DNA of 64,000 nt from Halomonas sp. A11-A (GTDB lineage: Bacteria > Pseudomonadota > Gammaproteobacteria > Pseudomonadales > Halomonadaceae). Every line of letters begins with the position of its first letter. Position 1 is the first letter of the stretch. Positions 20,245 through 27,834 of the stretch are shown one piece after another. The position numbers and the translations under genes are program-made. The stretch covers positions 62,001 to 126,000 of the forward strand of contig NZ_QGTM01000001.1 in assembly GCF_003182195.1 (NCBI RefSeq), written 5' to 3'. The notes beneath the pieces were generated by a model. The model had not been told where the DNA came from, did no database searches, and saw only the letters and a program-made list of their open reading frames with translations.

Positions 20245-20988
20245 TCAACGCATGTTCATCCCACCGTTGACGTGCAGCGTCTCGCCGGTGATGTAGCTCG
20301 CCGTGTCGCCGGTAAGGAAGCCCACCGCCGCGGCAATTTCCTCCGGCTGGCCCAGCCGCGCCAGGGGAATCTGGCCCAGCAGCATCTTGTGCTGCTCCTC
20401 GGGCAGCGCCTCGGTCATGTCGGTGGCGATGAAGCCCGGGGCCACCGCATTGACGGTGATGGCGCGAGAGGCAACCTCGCGGGCCAGGGCCCGGGTGAAG
20501 CCCTCCATGCCCGCCTTGGCGGCAGCATAGTTGGTCTGCCCCAGATTACCCATGGTGGCCACCACCGAGCTGATGTTGACAATGCGACCGAAGCGCGCCC
20601 GGGTCATGCCACGCAGGCAGGCCTTGCTGACGCGATAGACCGAGGTCAGGTTGGTGTCGACGACGTCGCTCCACTCCTCTTCCTTCATGCGCATCAGCAG
20701 GTTGTCGCGGGTGATCCCGGCATTGTTGACCAGGATGGTCGGCGCTCCGAACTCCTCGGTGACCGCCTTGACCAGGGCCTCGACGCTGGCCGCGTCGGTG
20801 ACATCGAGCCGGCGCCCGGCGCCCTGGATCCCCTGGGCCTTGAGATCGGCGTCGATCTTCTCGGCGCCGGCATCGCTAGTGGCGGTGCCGATCACAATGC
20901 GCCCCTGACGGCCCAGCTCATGGGCGATGGCCCGGCCGATGCCGCGGCTGGCGCCGGTGATCAGGGCAACTCTCGTTTCGGTTGTCAT
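20245..20988 (-). CDS. fabG: 3-oxoacyl-ACP reductase
   Basis: 247 residues, short-chain dehydrogenase. The NADP-binding motif is [37 protein letters not shown] is typical of FabG; the catalytic Ser-Tyr-Lys are in [25 protein letters not shown]; the C-terminus ends [15 protein letters not shown]. It reduces the beta-keto group formed by FabF. It lies in the fabD-fabG-acpP-fabF order. Confidence 0.97.
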   Translation of the reverse strand: MTTETRVALITGASRGIGRAIAHELGRQGRIVIGTATSDAGAEKIDADLKAQGIQGAGRRLDVTDAASVEALVKAVTEEFGAPTILVNNAGITRDNLLMRMKEEEWSDVVDTNLTSVYRVSKACLRGMTRARFGRIVNISSVVATMGNLGQTNYAAAKAGMEGFTRALAREVASRAITVNAVAPGFIATDMTEALPEEQHKMLLGQIPLARLGQPEEIAAAVGFLTGDTASYITGETLHVNGGMNMR

Positions 20989-21018
20989 GGTGTTTTCGCC
21001 TTCGTCCTGAGGAATGGT

Positions 21019-21987
21019 TCAGCCGTTGGTCGAGCCGCCGTTGGCGGCGCTGCGGGCCAGCTCCAGGGCCGCCTCAAGGCTGTCCGGGTCGTTGACGGCC
21101 AGCCCTTTGCTGCCCCGAGCGATGCGCTTGCCGAGGCCGGTGAGCACCTTGCCGGGGCCGCACTCGATGAACACCTCGGCGCCGCCCTCGACCATGGCCT
21201 CGACGCAGGAGGTCCAGCGCACCGGGCGATAGAGCTGCTCGATCAGCCGGGTACGCAGGGTCTCGGTATCGGCGTGGGCCTGGGCATCGACGTTCTGGAA
21301 GACGGTATAGCGCGGGGCACGCAGCTCGATGGCGGCCATCGCCTCGGCCAGGCGCTCGGCGGCGGGCTCCATCAGCGCACAGTGGGAGGGCACCGAGACA
21401 GGCAGCGCCATGGCACGCTTGGCACCGGCCGCCTGGCAGGCGGCGATGGCGCGCTCCACGGCGGCACTGCTGCCGGCGATCACCACCTGACCGGGGGCAT
21501 TATAGTTGACCGCGGAGACCACCTCGCCCTGGGCGGCCTCGGCGCAGGCCTGCTCCACCACGCCATCGTCGAGACCGAGGATCGCCGCCATGGCGCCCTG
21601 ACCCACCGGCACCGCCGCCTGCATCGCCTCGCCGCGCAGGCGCACCAGCTTGACGCCCTCGGCGAAGCTCATCACCCCGGCGCACACCATGGCGCTGTAC
21701 TCGCCGAGGCTGTGACCGGCCATGGCACCGGGGCGCGGCCCCTCCAGCTCCTGCCAGACCCGCCAGATGGCGACGCTGGCGGTGAGCAGGGCAGGCTGGG
21801 TGCAGGCGGTGGCATTGAGGGCGTCTGCCGGCCCCTCCTGCACCACCTGCCAGAGGTCATAGCCCAGCGCGTCGGAGGCCTCCTCGAAGGAGGTACGCAC
21901 CACGCTGTAGCGTTCCGCCAGCTCCCGCAGCATGCCGATCTGCTGGGAACCCTGCCCGGGGAACACGAGGGCGAGGGATTGAGTCAT
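21019..21987 (-). CDS. fabD: Malonyl-CoA:ACP transacylase
   Basis: 322 residues from ATG 21987 (a GTG three codons upstream overlaps plsX). The motif LVFPGQGSQQIGM is at the N-terminus, the active-site Ser is in MAGHSLGEYSAMVCAG, and the catalytic His lies in SVPSHCALMEPA. It loads malonyl groups onto ACP. It starts 5 bases after the plsX stop, and no fabH lies between plsX and fabD, unlike E. coli but like Pseudomonas. Confidence 0.96.
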   Translation of the reverse strand: MTQSLALVFPGQGSQQIGMLRELAERYSVVRTSFEEASDALGYDLWQVVQEGPADALNATACTQPALLTASVAIWRVWQELEGPRPGAMAGHSLGEYSAMVCAGVMSFAEGVKLVRLRGEAMQAAVPVGQGAMAAILGLDDGVVEQACAEAAQGEVVSAVNYNAPGQVVIAGSSAAVERAIAACQAAGAKRAMALPVSVPSHCALMEPAAERLAEAMAAIELRAPRYTVFQNVDAQAHADTETLRTRLIEQLYRPVRWTSCVEAMVEGGAEVFIECGPGKVLTGLGKRIARGSKGLAVNDPDSLEAALELARSAANGGSTNG

Positions 21988-21992
21988 CTTGG

Positions 21993-23108
21993 TCACCTTT
22001 GCTCTTGTTGGCTGTCATCAGCGCCGGAAATTCCCGGCGTGAGGATGTCGGGATCGCTGGCGACTCGACCGGCCCTGCCGATCGACTCGCCAACGCCCCG
22101 CCGTGGGGCCAGGCCCGCCGCCAGGCAGCGCGGCAGGTCATGCCGCACCTCCTGGACCGCCCGCAGCACCGCATAGTGGAAGCCTGCGGCGTCGGCACCG
22201 CCATGGCTCTTCACCACGATGCCGCCTAGGCCCAGCAGGCTGGCGCCATTGTAGCGCACCGGATCCAGCTCGCCCTTGAGGCGGCGCAGCGCCGGCCGCG
22301 CCAGGGCCCCGACCAGGCGGCTGCTCCAATGGGCCTCGAAGGTCGCCTGGACCCGCTCCACCAGCATGCGCGCCAGCCCCTCGCTCGCCTTGAGCACGGC
22401 GTTGCCGACGAAGCCGTCGCACACCACCACGTCCACCTGGCCGGCGAAGATGCCGTCGCCTTCCACGTAGCCACGATAGTCGAGTCCGCCGAGGGCACGC
22501 AGCCGCGCATCGGCCTCGCGAACGCTGGCCGTGCCCTTGGTGCCCTCGACGCCGACGTTGAGCAGCGCCACCCGGGGGGCCTCGATCCCGTCCACATGAC
22601 GAGCCATCAGCTCACCCATCAGGGCAAAGTCCACCAGCCGCTCGGCGGAGGCCTCGACGTTGGCCCCCAGATCGAGCAGATAGCAGCGCCCCTGGCTGCG
22701 GGTCGGAATGGCAGTGCTGATCGCCGGACGCGGAATGCCGGCCACGGTGCCCAGCGCCTGGCGCCCCAGCGCCACCAGGGCACCGGTGTTGCCGGCGCTG
22801 ACCCCCGCCGCGGCGTCGCCGGCCGCTACCGCGGCCAGCATCCTGGCCATGCTGCTGGCCTGGCCATGGCGCAGGGCGTCGGCGGGGCGCTGACCAGGGG
22901 CGATTACCTCGGCGGCATCCACGACCTCCAGACGCGAACCAGCCGCGACGAGACGCCGCGGCAGGCAGGAGATCTCTCCCTCCAGCTGTCGACGCGGGCC
23001 GAACAGCAGGAGCGAGAGACGGGAGTCCTGGAGGGCCGCACTGGCCGCTCCTCGCACGGTGGCGCGGGGACCGAGGTCACCGCCCATCGCATCGATGGCG
23101 ATCCGCAC
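21993..23108 (-). CDS. plsX: Phosphate acyltransferase PlsX
   Basis: 371 residues. [21 protein letters not shown] at the start, [59 protein letters not shown] and [20 protein letters not shown] are PlsX features. It converts acyl-ACP to acyl-phosphate for phospholipid synthesis. The C-terminal ~40 residues (from about 335) are longer than in many relatives and look poorly conserved. It sits in the rpmF-plsX pair found across bacteria. Confidence 0.94.
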   Translation of the reverse strand: MRIAIDAMGGDLGPRATVRGAASAALQDSRLSLLLFGPRRQLEGEISCLPRRLVAAGSRLEVVDAAEVIAPGQRPADALRHGQASSMARMLAAVAAGDAAAGVSAGNTGALVALGRQALGTVAGIPRPAISTAIPTRSQGRCYLLDLGANVEASAERLVDFALMGELMARHVDGIEAPRVALLNVGVEGTKGTASVREADARLRALGGLDYRGYVEGDGIFAGQVDVVVCDGFVGNAVLKASEGLARMLVERVQATFEAHWSSRLVGALARPALRRLKGELDPVRYNGASLLGLGGIVVKSHGGADAAGFHYAVLRAVQEVRHDLPRCLAAGLAPRRGVGESIGRAGRVASDPDILTPGISGADDSQQEQR

Positions 23109-23151
23109 GGGGAGTCAGCGGCCAGGCGTCACCGGGAGATGCGTCGTCGCC

Positions 23152-23322
23152 TCAGGCGTCGACGACCTTGCGACCACGGTAGAAGCCGTCCGGAGAGACG
23201 TGGTGGCGCAGGTGAGTGGTACCGGTCTCCTTGTCCTGGGACAGGGCCGGAGCGCTCAGGGCGTCGTGGCTACGACGCATGCCGCGCTTGGAACGGGTCT
23301 TGCGGTTCTGTTGAACTGCCAT
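23152..23322 (-). CDS. rpmF: 50S ribosomal protein L32
   Basis: 56 residues: [20 protein letters not shown], then [21 protein letters not shown] and a C-terminal FYRGRKVV. This is the non-zinc gammaproteobacterial L32 form, without the C-terminal Cys pairs. It lies between yceD and plsX, the usual place, 43 bases before plsX. The length matches L32 exactly. Confidence 0.97.
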   Translation of the reverse strand: MAVQQNRKTRSKRGMRRSHDALSAPALSQDKETGTTHLRHHVSPDGFYRGRKVVDA

Positions 23323-23354
23323 GGGATGTCACTCCAGAGTAAAACGATGATGAA

Positions 23355-23882
23355 TCAGGATTTGCCCTTGAGGTGCCTGAGCACATCGAAGGGGCTCGCT
23401 GCGGGCTCCCGGGATGCCAGGGCATCCTCCCCGCTGGTCAGCTGGTCGCGAGAGACCTCACAGTCGGCCTCATCGTGGTAAACCACCTGAGGCAGGCTGA
23501 GGATCAGTTCGTCCTCGACCACCGTCAGCAGGTTCAGCTGTTCGTCTTCCACCAGCACCGGCTCATGCGTGCTCGGCAACTCGGCTGCCAGATCGTCGCT
23601 GGTGACCATCCCCAGCAGGAAATCGCTCTCCACGCGCTGCGCCAGGGGCGACAGGCAGCGCCGGCACGGCAGCTGCAGGTCGGCCTCCAGGCGGCCATGG
23701 ATCACTCGGCGTCCCTGGGCGTCGATGCCGAAACCGAGGGTGACGCGAATATCGCCGGTCTGGGCGCCGACCTCTTCGGCCAGGCGTGTAAAATCGACGA
23801 GGGCCATCAGGCCCTCGAGTCGCTCGGCGCGGGCTGCAAGCTTGTAGGGCTCGACCCTGATGGGAAGTCGTGTGGTCAACAT
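23355..23882 (-). CDS. yceD: YceD/DUF177 family protein (23S rRNA accumulation protein)
   Basis: 175 residues. The N-terminus MLTTRLPIRVEPYKLAARAE aligns with the E. coli YceD start; the middle has LPCRRCLSPLAQRVESDFLLG with the conserved Cys pair; the C-terminal half has VEDELILSLPQVVYHDEADCEVS and PFDVLRHLK. YceD homologues are needed for normal 23S rRNA levels in plants and bacteria. First gene of yceD-rpmF-plsX. A strong promoter sits so close to the ATG that the mRNA would have almost no leader. Confidence 0.92.
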   Translation of the reverse strand: MLTTRLPIRVEPYKLAARAERLEGLMALVDFTRLAEEVGAQTGDIRVTLGFGIDAQGRRVIHGRLEADLQLPCRRCLSPLAQRVESDFLLGMVTSDDLAAELPSTHEPVLVEDEQLNLLTVVEDELILSLPQVVYHDEADCEVSRDQLTSGEDALASREPAASPFDVLRHLKGKS

Positions 23883-23891
23883 AGGCGCGCA

Positions 23892-23920
23892 ATGATAGGC
23901 ACTCCCCCCTCCCCTGTCAA
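23892..23920 (-). promoter_or_regulatory. Strong sigma-70 promoter for yceD-rpmF-plsX
   Basis: On the minus strand TTGACA (23920-23915), exactly 17 bases, then TATCAT (23897-23892). The predicted transcription start is near 23885, only about 3 bases before the yceD ATG at 23882. Confidence 0.65.
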
Positions 23921-23984
23921 AGCCGCCGTTGAGCGTTCGGCTCATGCTACCCTCGGTTATCCATCCGCCACTGGGAAAGTCCCC

Positions 23985-24566
23985 ATGTCACGACTCGTCC
24001 TCGCCTCAGGTTCTCGCTGGCGCCGCCAGCTCCTCGATCGCCTGGAAATCCCCTACGCCTGGCAGAGCCCCGACATCGACGAGACCCCACACCCGGGGGA
24101 GGCTCCCGCCACCCTGGTGCACCGGCTGGCGCTGGGCAAGGCCCAAGCCCTGGCCGAGACGTGGCCCGACCACCTGATCATCGGCTCCGACCAGGTGGCC
24201 CTGTTCGACGGCGATATTCTCGGCAAGCCAGCCGATGCGGCCGCCGCGAGACGCCAACTGGCGCGCTTCTCCGGGCAGCGGGTGCGTTTCCTGACCGGCC
24301 TGGCCCTGCTGGACACGCGCCGTGGGCGCCACTGGGTAACCCATGAGACCTATGACGTGGTGTTTCGCCGGCTCGGCGAGGGCGAGATCGCCCGCTACGT
24401 GGAGAAGGAGCTGCCGCTGGAGTGCGCCGGCAGCTTTCGCATGGAGGGGCTGGGGGTCGCCCTGTTCGAGAAGCTCGAGGGCGACGACCCCAACACCCTG
24501 ATCGGCCTGCCGCTGATCCGCCTCTGCGCCATGCTGCGCGAGGCGGGCCTCGACCCGCTAGGGTAA
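23985..24566 (+). CDS. yceF: Maf/YceF-type nucleotide pyrophosphatase
   Basis: 193 residues. It starts MSRLVLASGSRWRRQLLDRL and has the Maf-family features IIGSDQVALFDGDILGKP, FLTGLALLD, ELPLECAGSFRMEGLGVALFEKLEGDDP and TLIGLPLIRLCAMLREAG. YceF-type enzymes hydrolyse m7GTP, probably clearing modified nucleotides. It is divergent from yceD and convergent with sppA, which it overlaps by 9 bases at the 3' end. Confidence 0.92.
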   Translation: MSRLVLASGSRWRRQLLDRLEIPYAWQSPDIDETPHPGEAPATLVHRLALGKAQALAETWPDHLIIGSDQVALFDGDILGKPADAAAARRQLARFSGQRVRFLTGLALLDTRRGRHWVTHETYDVVFRRLGEGEIARYVEKELPLECAGSFRMEGLGVALFEKLEGDDPNTLIGLPLIRLCAMLREAGLDPLG

Positions 24567-25664
24567 CTGATAGCGCAGCGGCGAATCGGCGCGGGGCACC
24601 CCCAGCAGCTCCATGGCGACGCGACCAAACTGCCGGGAGAAACGCTCGAAGGGGTCCAGGCGCGGGGTGTAGTCCCGCACCCTGGGCTCGACCAGCCGCT
24701 CCCGGGCCAGGCCGCCCAGGCTGCCGATGCCGTCCACCAGGCCCAGCCCCACGGCCTGCTCGCCGCTCCACACCAGGCCGCTGAACAGTCGCTCGTCCTC
24801 GCTCAGGCGATCGCCCCGCCCTTCTCGCACGGCCTCGATGAACTGGCGGTGGGTAGTGGCCAGCACCGACAGCCAGAAATCGCGCTGCTCGGGTGCCAGC
24901 GCCGAGAAGGGGTCGAGGAAGGCCTTGTTGTCACCGGCGGCGAAGACACGTCGTTCCACGCCCAGGCGCTCGATCGCCTCCTCGAAGCCGAAGCTGGCCG
25001 AGATCACTCCGATGGACCCCACCAGGCTGGCCGGCGCTACCAGGATCTCGTCGGCCGCCGCGGCTATATAGTAGGCGCCGCTGGCCCCCACATCCTCGAT
25101 CACCGCGATGATCGGCTTGTCGCCCTCGCCGCGCAGCCGCATGATCTCGTCGAAGATGCGCTGAGACTGCACCGGACTGCCGCCGGGGCTGTCGATCTGC
25201 AGCACCACCGCCACACTCTCCTCGGCATCCCAGGCGCGATTGAGCCCGGTGATGATGCGCTCGGCACTGGCCGGCGACTCCGAATCGATCACGCCGCGCA
25301 CCTTGACCACCCCCAGGTGCGGCCCGGACGCGGCACTGCTGCCGGGGGGGCCGGCCACCAGGCTGTAGAGAGTCGCCGAGAGCGAGGCCAGGATCAGCGC
25401 CGCGAACAGGAAGCGGAAGAAGAGCTTCCAGCGTCGCGCGCGGCGCTGCTCCGTCAGCATCCCGCCGATCCAGCGATCCATCATCTCCAGCTGCTGGAGG
25501 CGCTGGCGCTCGCGCAGGGCCTCGGCGCTCTCGGCCTGCGCCGCGACCGGTTCCGCCAGTGTGCGGCGCGCCTCGCGCTCCTCGCGAGCCTGCTCGGGGC
25601 TGCGCTCCTCCCCCTGGGTCCAGGGGTCCTGCGTGGTACCACGCTTCTGATCGTCGTCACTCAT
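24558..25664 (-). CDS. sppA: Signal peptide peptidase SppA, short (36K) type
   Basis: 368 residues. A charged cytoplasmic N-terminus of about 80 residues is followed by one membrane segment (FFRFLFAALILASLSATLYSL) and a single S49 protease domain with LQIDSPGGSPVQS, the catalytic Ser in EDVGASGAYYIAAAADEI, SLVGSIGVISASFGFEEA and the likely catalytic Lys in AAGDNKAFLDPFS. It would cleave leftover signal peptides in the inner membrane. It lies 3 bases after a HAD gene in the rluC-HAD-sppA order. Confidence 0.92.
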   Translation of the reverse strand: MSDDDQKRGTTQDPWTQGEERSPEQAREEREARRTLAEPVAAQAESAEALRERQRLQQLEMMDRWIGGMLTEQRRARRWKLFFRFLFAALILASLSATLYSLVAGPPGSSAASGPHLGVVKVRGVIDSESPASAERIITGLNRAWDAEESVAVVLQIDSPGGSPVQSQRIFDEIMRLRGEGDKPIIAVIEDVGASGAYYIAAAADEILVAPASLVGSIGVISASFGFEEAIERLGVERRVFAAGDNKAFLDPFSALAPEQRDFWLSVLATTHRQFIEAVREGRGDRLSEDERLFSGLVWSGEQAVGLGLVDGIGSLGGLARERLVEPRVRDYTPRLDPFERFSRQFGRVAMELLGVPRADSPLRYQLP

Positions 25665-25667
25665 GCC

Positions 25668-26321
25668 TTACCTTCCCTGCAGCCAATCGAAGAGTTCGGG
25701 CACCGCCTCGGCGGTGAAGGTCGGCCAGCTGGCCGCCAACCGCGCGGGCGCATGCACCCCCCAAGTCACCGCCACCCGGTCCATGCCGATGGCCCGGGCC
25801 ATCTCCAGATCATACTCGGTGTCCCCCACCATTACCGCCTCCGCCACGTCCACCTCGAGCTCGTCCAGCAGCTCGTTGAGCATCTGCGGGTGCGGCTTGG
25901 AGCGGGTCTCGTCGGCGGTGCGGCTGGCGTGGAACCAGCGACCGCTGCCGCTCTCGCGGAAGACGCGGTCGAGGCCTCGGCGGCTCTTGCCCGTGGCCAC
26001 CGCCAGACGCTGCCCGCCACGGCCGTACAGGTCGGCAAGCCCCGCCTCCACCTCGGGGAAGAAGCGCATCGGGGTGTCGTTGCCCTCGACGAAGTGCCAG
26101 GCGTAGCGGCTGCGCAGCAGCTCGGCGCGGTCGGGGTCGATCCCCGGACAGAGGGTGGCGATCGCCTCGGGCAGACCCAGGCCGATGATGTCACGCACCG
26201 CGGCGGGCTCCAGATGGCCCCAGCCCGCGTCCCGGGCCGCCGCCTGCATGCAGTCGACGATGCGGGCCACGGAGTCCATCAGGGTCCCGTCCCAATCGAA
26301 GATCACCAGTCGATAGCGCAT
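25668..26321 (-). CDS. HAD-family phosphatase, phosphoglycolate-phosphatase-like
   Basis: 217 residues. HAD motif I is VIFDWDGTLMDSV (nucleophile and acid Asp), motif II LAVATGKSRRGLD, motif III Lys in TRSKPHPQMLNEL and motif IV MVGDTEYDLEMARAIG. The helical cap lies between motifs I and II (subclass IA). The substrate is unknown; the gene between rluC and sppA in Pseudomonas is of the same kind. The start MRYRLVIFDWDG at 26321 is preferred over two upstream codons. Confidence 0.88.
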   Translation of the reverse strand: MRYRLVIFDWDGTLMDSVARIVDCMQAAARDAGWGHLEPAAVRDIIGLGLPEAIATLCPGIDPDRAELLRSRYAWHFVEGNDTPMRFFPEVEAGLADLYGRGGQRLAVATGKSRRGLDRVFRESGSGRWFHASRTADETRSKPHPQMLNELLDELEVDVAEAVMVGDTEYDLEMARAIGMDRVAVTWGVHAPARLAASWPTFTAEAVPELFDWLQGR

Positions 26322-26330
26322 CGTCACTCC

Positions 26331-27278
26331 TCAGCCGGCCTGGCGGGCGCGGGCGAGCGCCGCCTGGAGGTCGTCGGGCAGCGGCGCCTTGATCTGCACC
26401 GGGCGGCCGCTGGTGGGCTCGGGGAAGCTCAGCGATTCGGCGTGCAGGAAGAGCCGCGTCACGCCGAGGGACTCGCTGAGCCGCTGGCTGTCGCGACTGG
26501 CATACTTGTCGTCGCCCAGCAGCGGATGGCCGGCATGGGCGGCATGCACGCGGATCTGATGGGTCCGCCCGGTGACCGGCTCGGCCTCCAGCAGCGTCAC
26601 CCTCGGCAAGGCCTCACGCACCGCGAAGAGCGTGCGGGAGACCTTGCCGGCCGGATCGACCCGCACCCGACGCTCGCCGTTGGCCAGGGTGTAGCGGTCC
26701 AGCCGTGCCGCCACGTAGTCTCGCCGCGCCGGCCAGCGACCGGCCACCAGGGCCAGGTAGCGCTTGCCCATCTGCTGCTGCTTGAGGGCCTCGTTCAGCA
26801 CCAGCAGCGCCGGACGCGACTTGGCCAGCAGCAGGCAGCCGGAGGTGTCGCGATCCAGCCGGTGCACCAGCTCCAGGAAGTCCAGGTCATCGCGCACCTG
26901 GCGCAGCGCCTCGATCAGGCCGATCTTGACCCCGCTGCCGCCGTGTACGGCGAGCCCCGCCGGCTTGTTGATCACCAGCCAGTCGCGCCCCTCGACCAGC
27001 ACGCTGCCGGCCAGCAGGTTGCGCAGGTTGTCACTCACCTCCCGCACCGCCTCGCGGGGAGAGAGCTTGAGTGGCGGGATGCGCACCAGATCACCGACCA
27101 CGAGGCGGGTGTCCGGCTTGACGCGCTTCTTGTTCACCCGCACCTCGCCCTTGCGCACGATGCGGTAGATGAGCGCCCGCGGCGCTCCCTTGATCCGGGT
27201 CATCAGGAAATTGTCGACCCGCTGGCCATCCTGACCTTCCGTCACCTCGACCCACTGTACGTCGCGCCCTTCGGCCAT
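26331..27278 (-). CDS. rluC: Ribosomal large-subunit pseudouridine synthase C
   Basis: 315 residues. An N-terminal S4 RNA-binding domain (GQRVDNFLMTRIKGAPRALIYRIVRKGEVRVNKKRV in two halves) precedes the RluA-type catalytic domain with the active-site Asp in LVHRLDRDTSGCLLLAKS, then EPVTGRTHQIRVHAAHAGHPLLGD. It makes pseudouridine in 23S rRNA (three sites in E. coli). It is divergent from rne, as in E. coli and Pseudomonas. Confidence 0.94.
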   Translation of the reverse strand: MAEGRDVQWVEVTEGQDGQRVDNFLMTRIKGAPRALIYRIVRKGEVRVNKKRVKPDTRLVVGDLVRIPPLKLSPREAVREVSDNLRNLLAGSVLVEGRDWLVINKPAGLAVHGGSGVKIGLIEALRQVRDDLDFLELVHRLDRDTSGCLLLAKSRPALLVLNEALKQQQMGKRYLALVAGRWPARRDYVAARLDRYTLANGERRVRVDPAGKVSRTLFAVREALPRVTLLEAEPVTGRTHQIRVHAAHAGHPLLGDDKYASRDSQRLSESLGVTRLFLHAESLSFPEPTSGRPVQIKAPLPDDLQAALARARQAG

Positions 27279-27346
27279 GCCGAGACTCCACTGCCGGAAA
27301 CTGCCAAAAGGCGCATTCTATCGCAGTGGGCTTCCCGGCGCGCCAA

Positions 27347-27376
27347 TTGCTGGCGCGGCCCGGTTGCTGTTATATT
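27347..27376 (+). promoter_or_regulatory. rne promoter candidate with extended -10
   Basis: TTGCTG (27347-27352), an 18-base spacer and TATATT (27371-27376), preceded by a TG extension (TGTTATATT). It lies about 460 bases upstream of the rne ATG and clear of rluC. Confidence 0.6.
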
Positions 27377-27382
27377 GCCAAT

Positions 27383-27834
27383 TCGCTCCAATGGACCAAA
27401 CCCGGCCCTCTGGCGCCTGCCCGACAGACACGCAGGCCGGAGCGAAAAGATCAGGCCGCGACGACGTCGATACGTCCCGCCGCCCGCAGCAACGGAAACA
27501 CAGCGATAGATACAGCGCCACGCCCGGATCCCCCGATGTTTCCCCCGTCATGGAACCTCGGCAGGCCACGGGACACGTTCAACAGCGTGCCGGAGACCGG
27601 CGGCGGCGAATCGATGAATGCCAGGTGTTGGCGGTGACCGCAGGGCCGGATGGGTGACCCCCACCGAGACATGTCCTGCCTCCGCCCCGTACTCAACAAC
27701 TCGTGCCGTGACGCGTCGTCATCGAACCGCCATGGCCGTAGATACGCGTATTCCTGCGATACGCTGAGCACAGGCACGCAGCACACAGAGGTTCGCCACG
27801 TCGTTCTCGCCGGCACTCCATAGTGCGAGACAAC
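27383..27834 (+). promoter_or_regulatory. Long 5' untranslated leader of rne
   Basis: About 450 bases separate the promoter candidate from the rne start, with no convincing gene in either strand. E. coli rne has a leader of about 360 bases through which RNase E represses its own mRNA, so a similar autoregulatory RNA is the natural reading. The primary sequence was not recognised as the E. coli element. Confidence 0.5.

Noticed and set aside
20272..22176. A 634-codon plus-strand frame antisense to fabG, fabD and plsX
   Set aside because: Same GC artefact; no family resemblance, no ribosome site, and it crosses three well-supported genes.
18444..23108. Deletion of fabH from the fatty acid cluster
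   Set aside because: The same arrangement without fabH between plsX and fabD is normal in Pseudomonas, so it is not a local loss.
24849..27509. An 886-codon plus-strand open frame antisense to sppA, the HAD gene and rluC
   Set aside because: High G+C sequence gives long antisense frames. The opposite strand holds three clear families across the same bases, and the translated product is low-complexity His/Gln/Gly/Arg-rich.
27277..27657. A 126-codon frame in the rne leader
   Set aside because: It overlaps the promoter candidate, lacks a ribosome site, and its composition (Arg/Gln/Pro-rich) matches no family.
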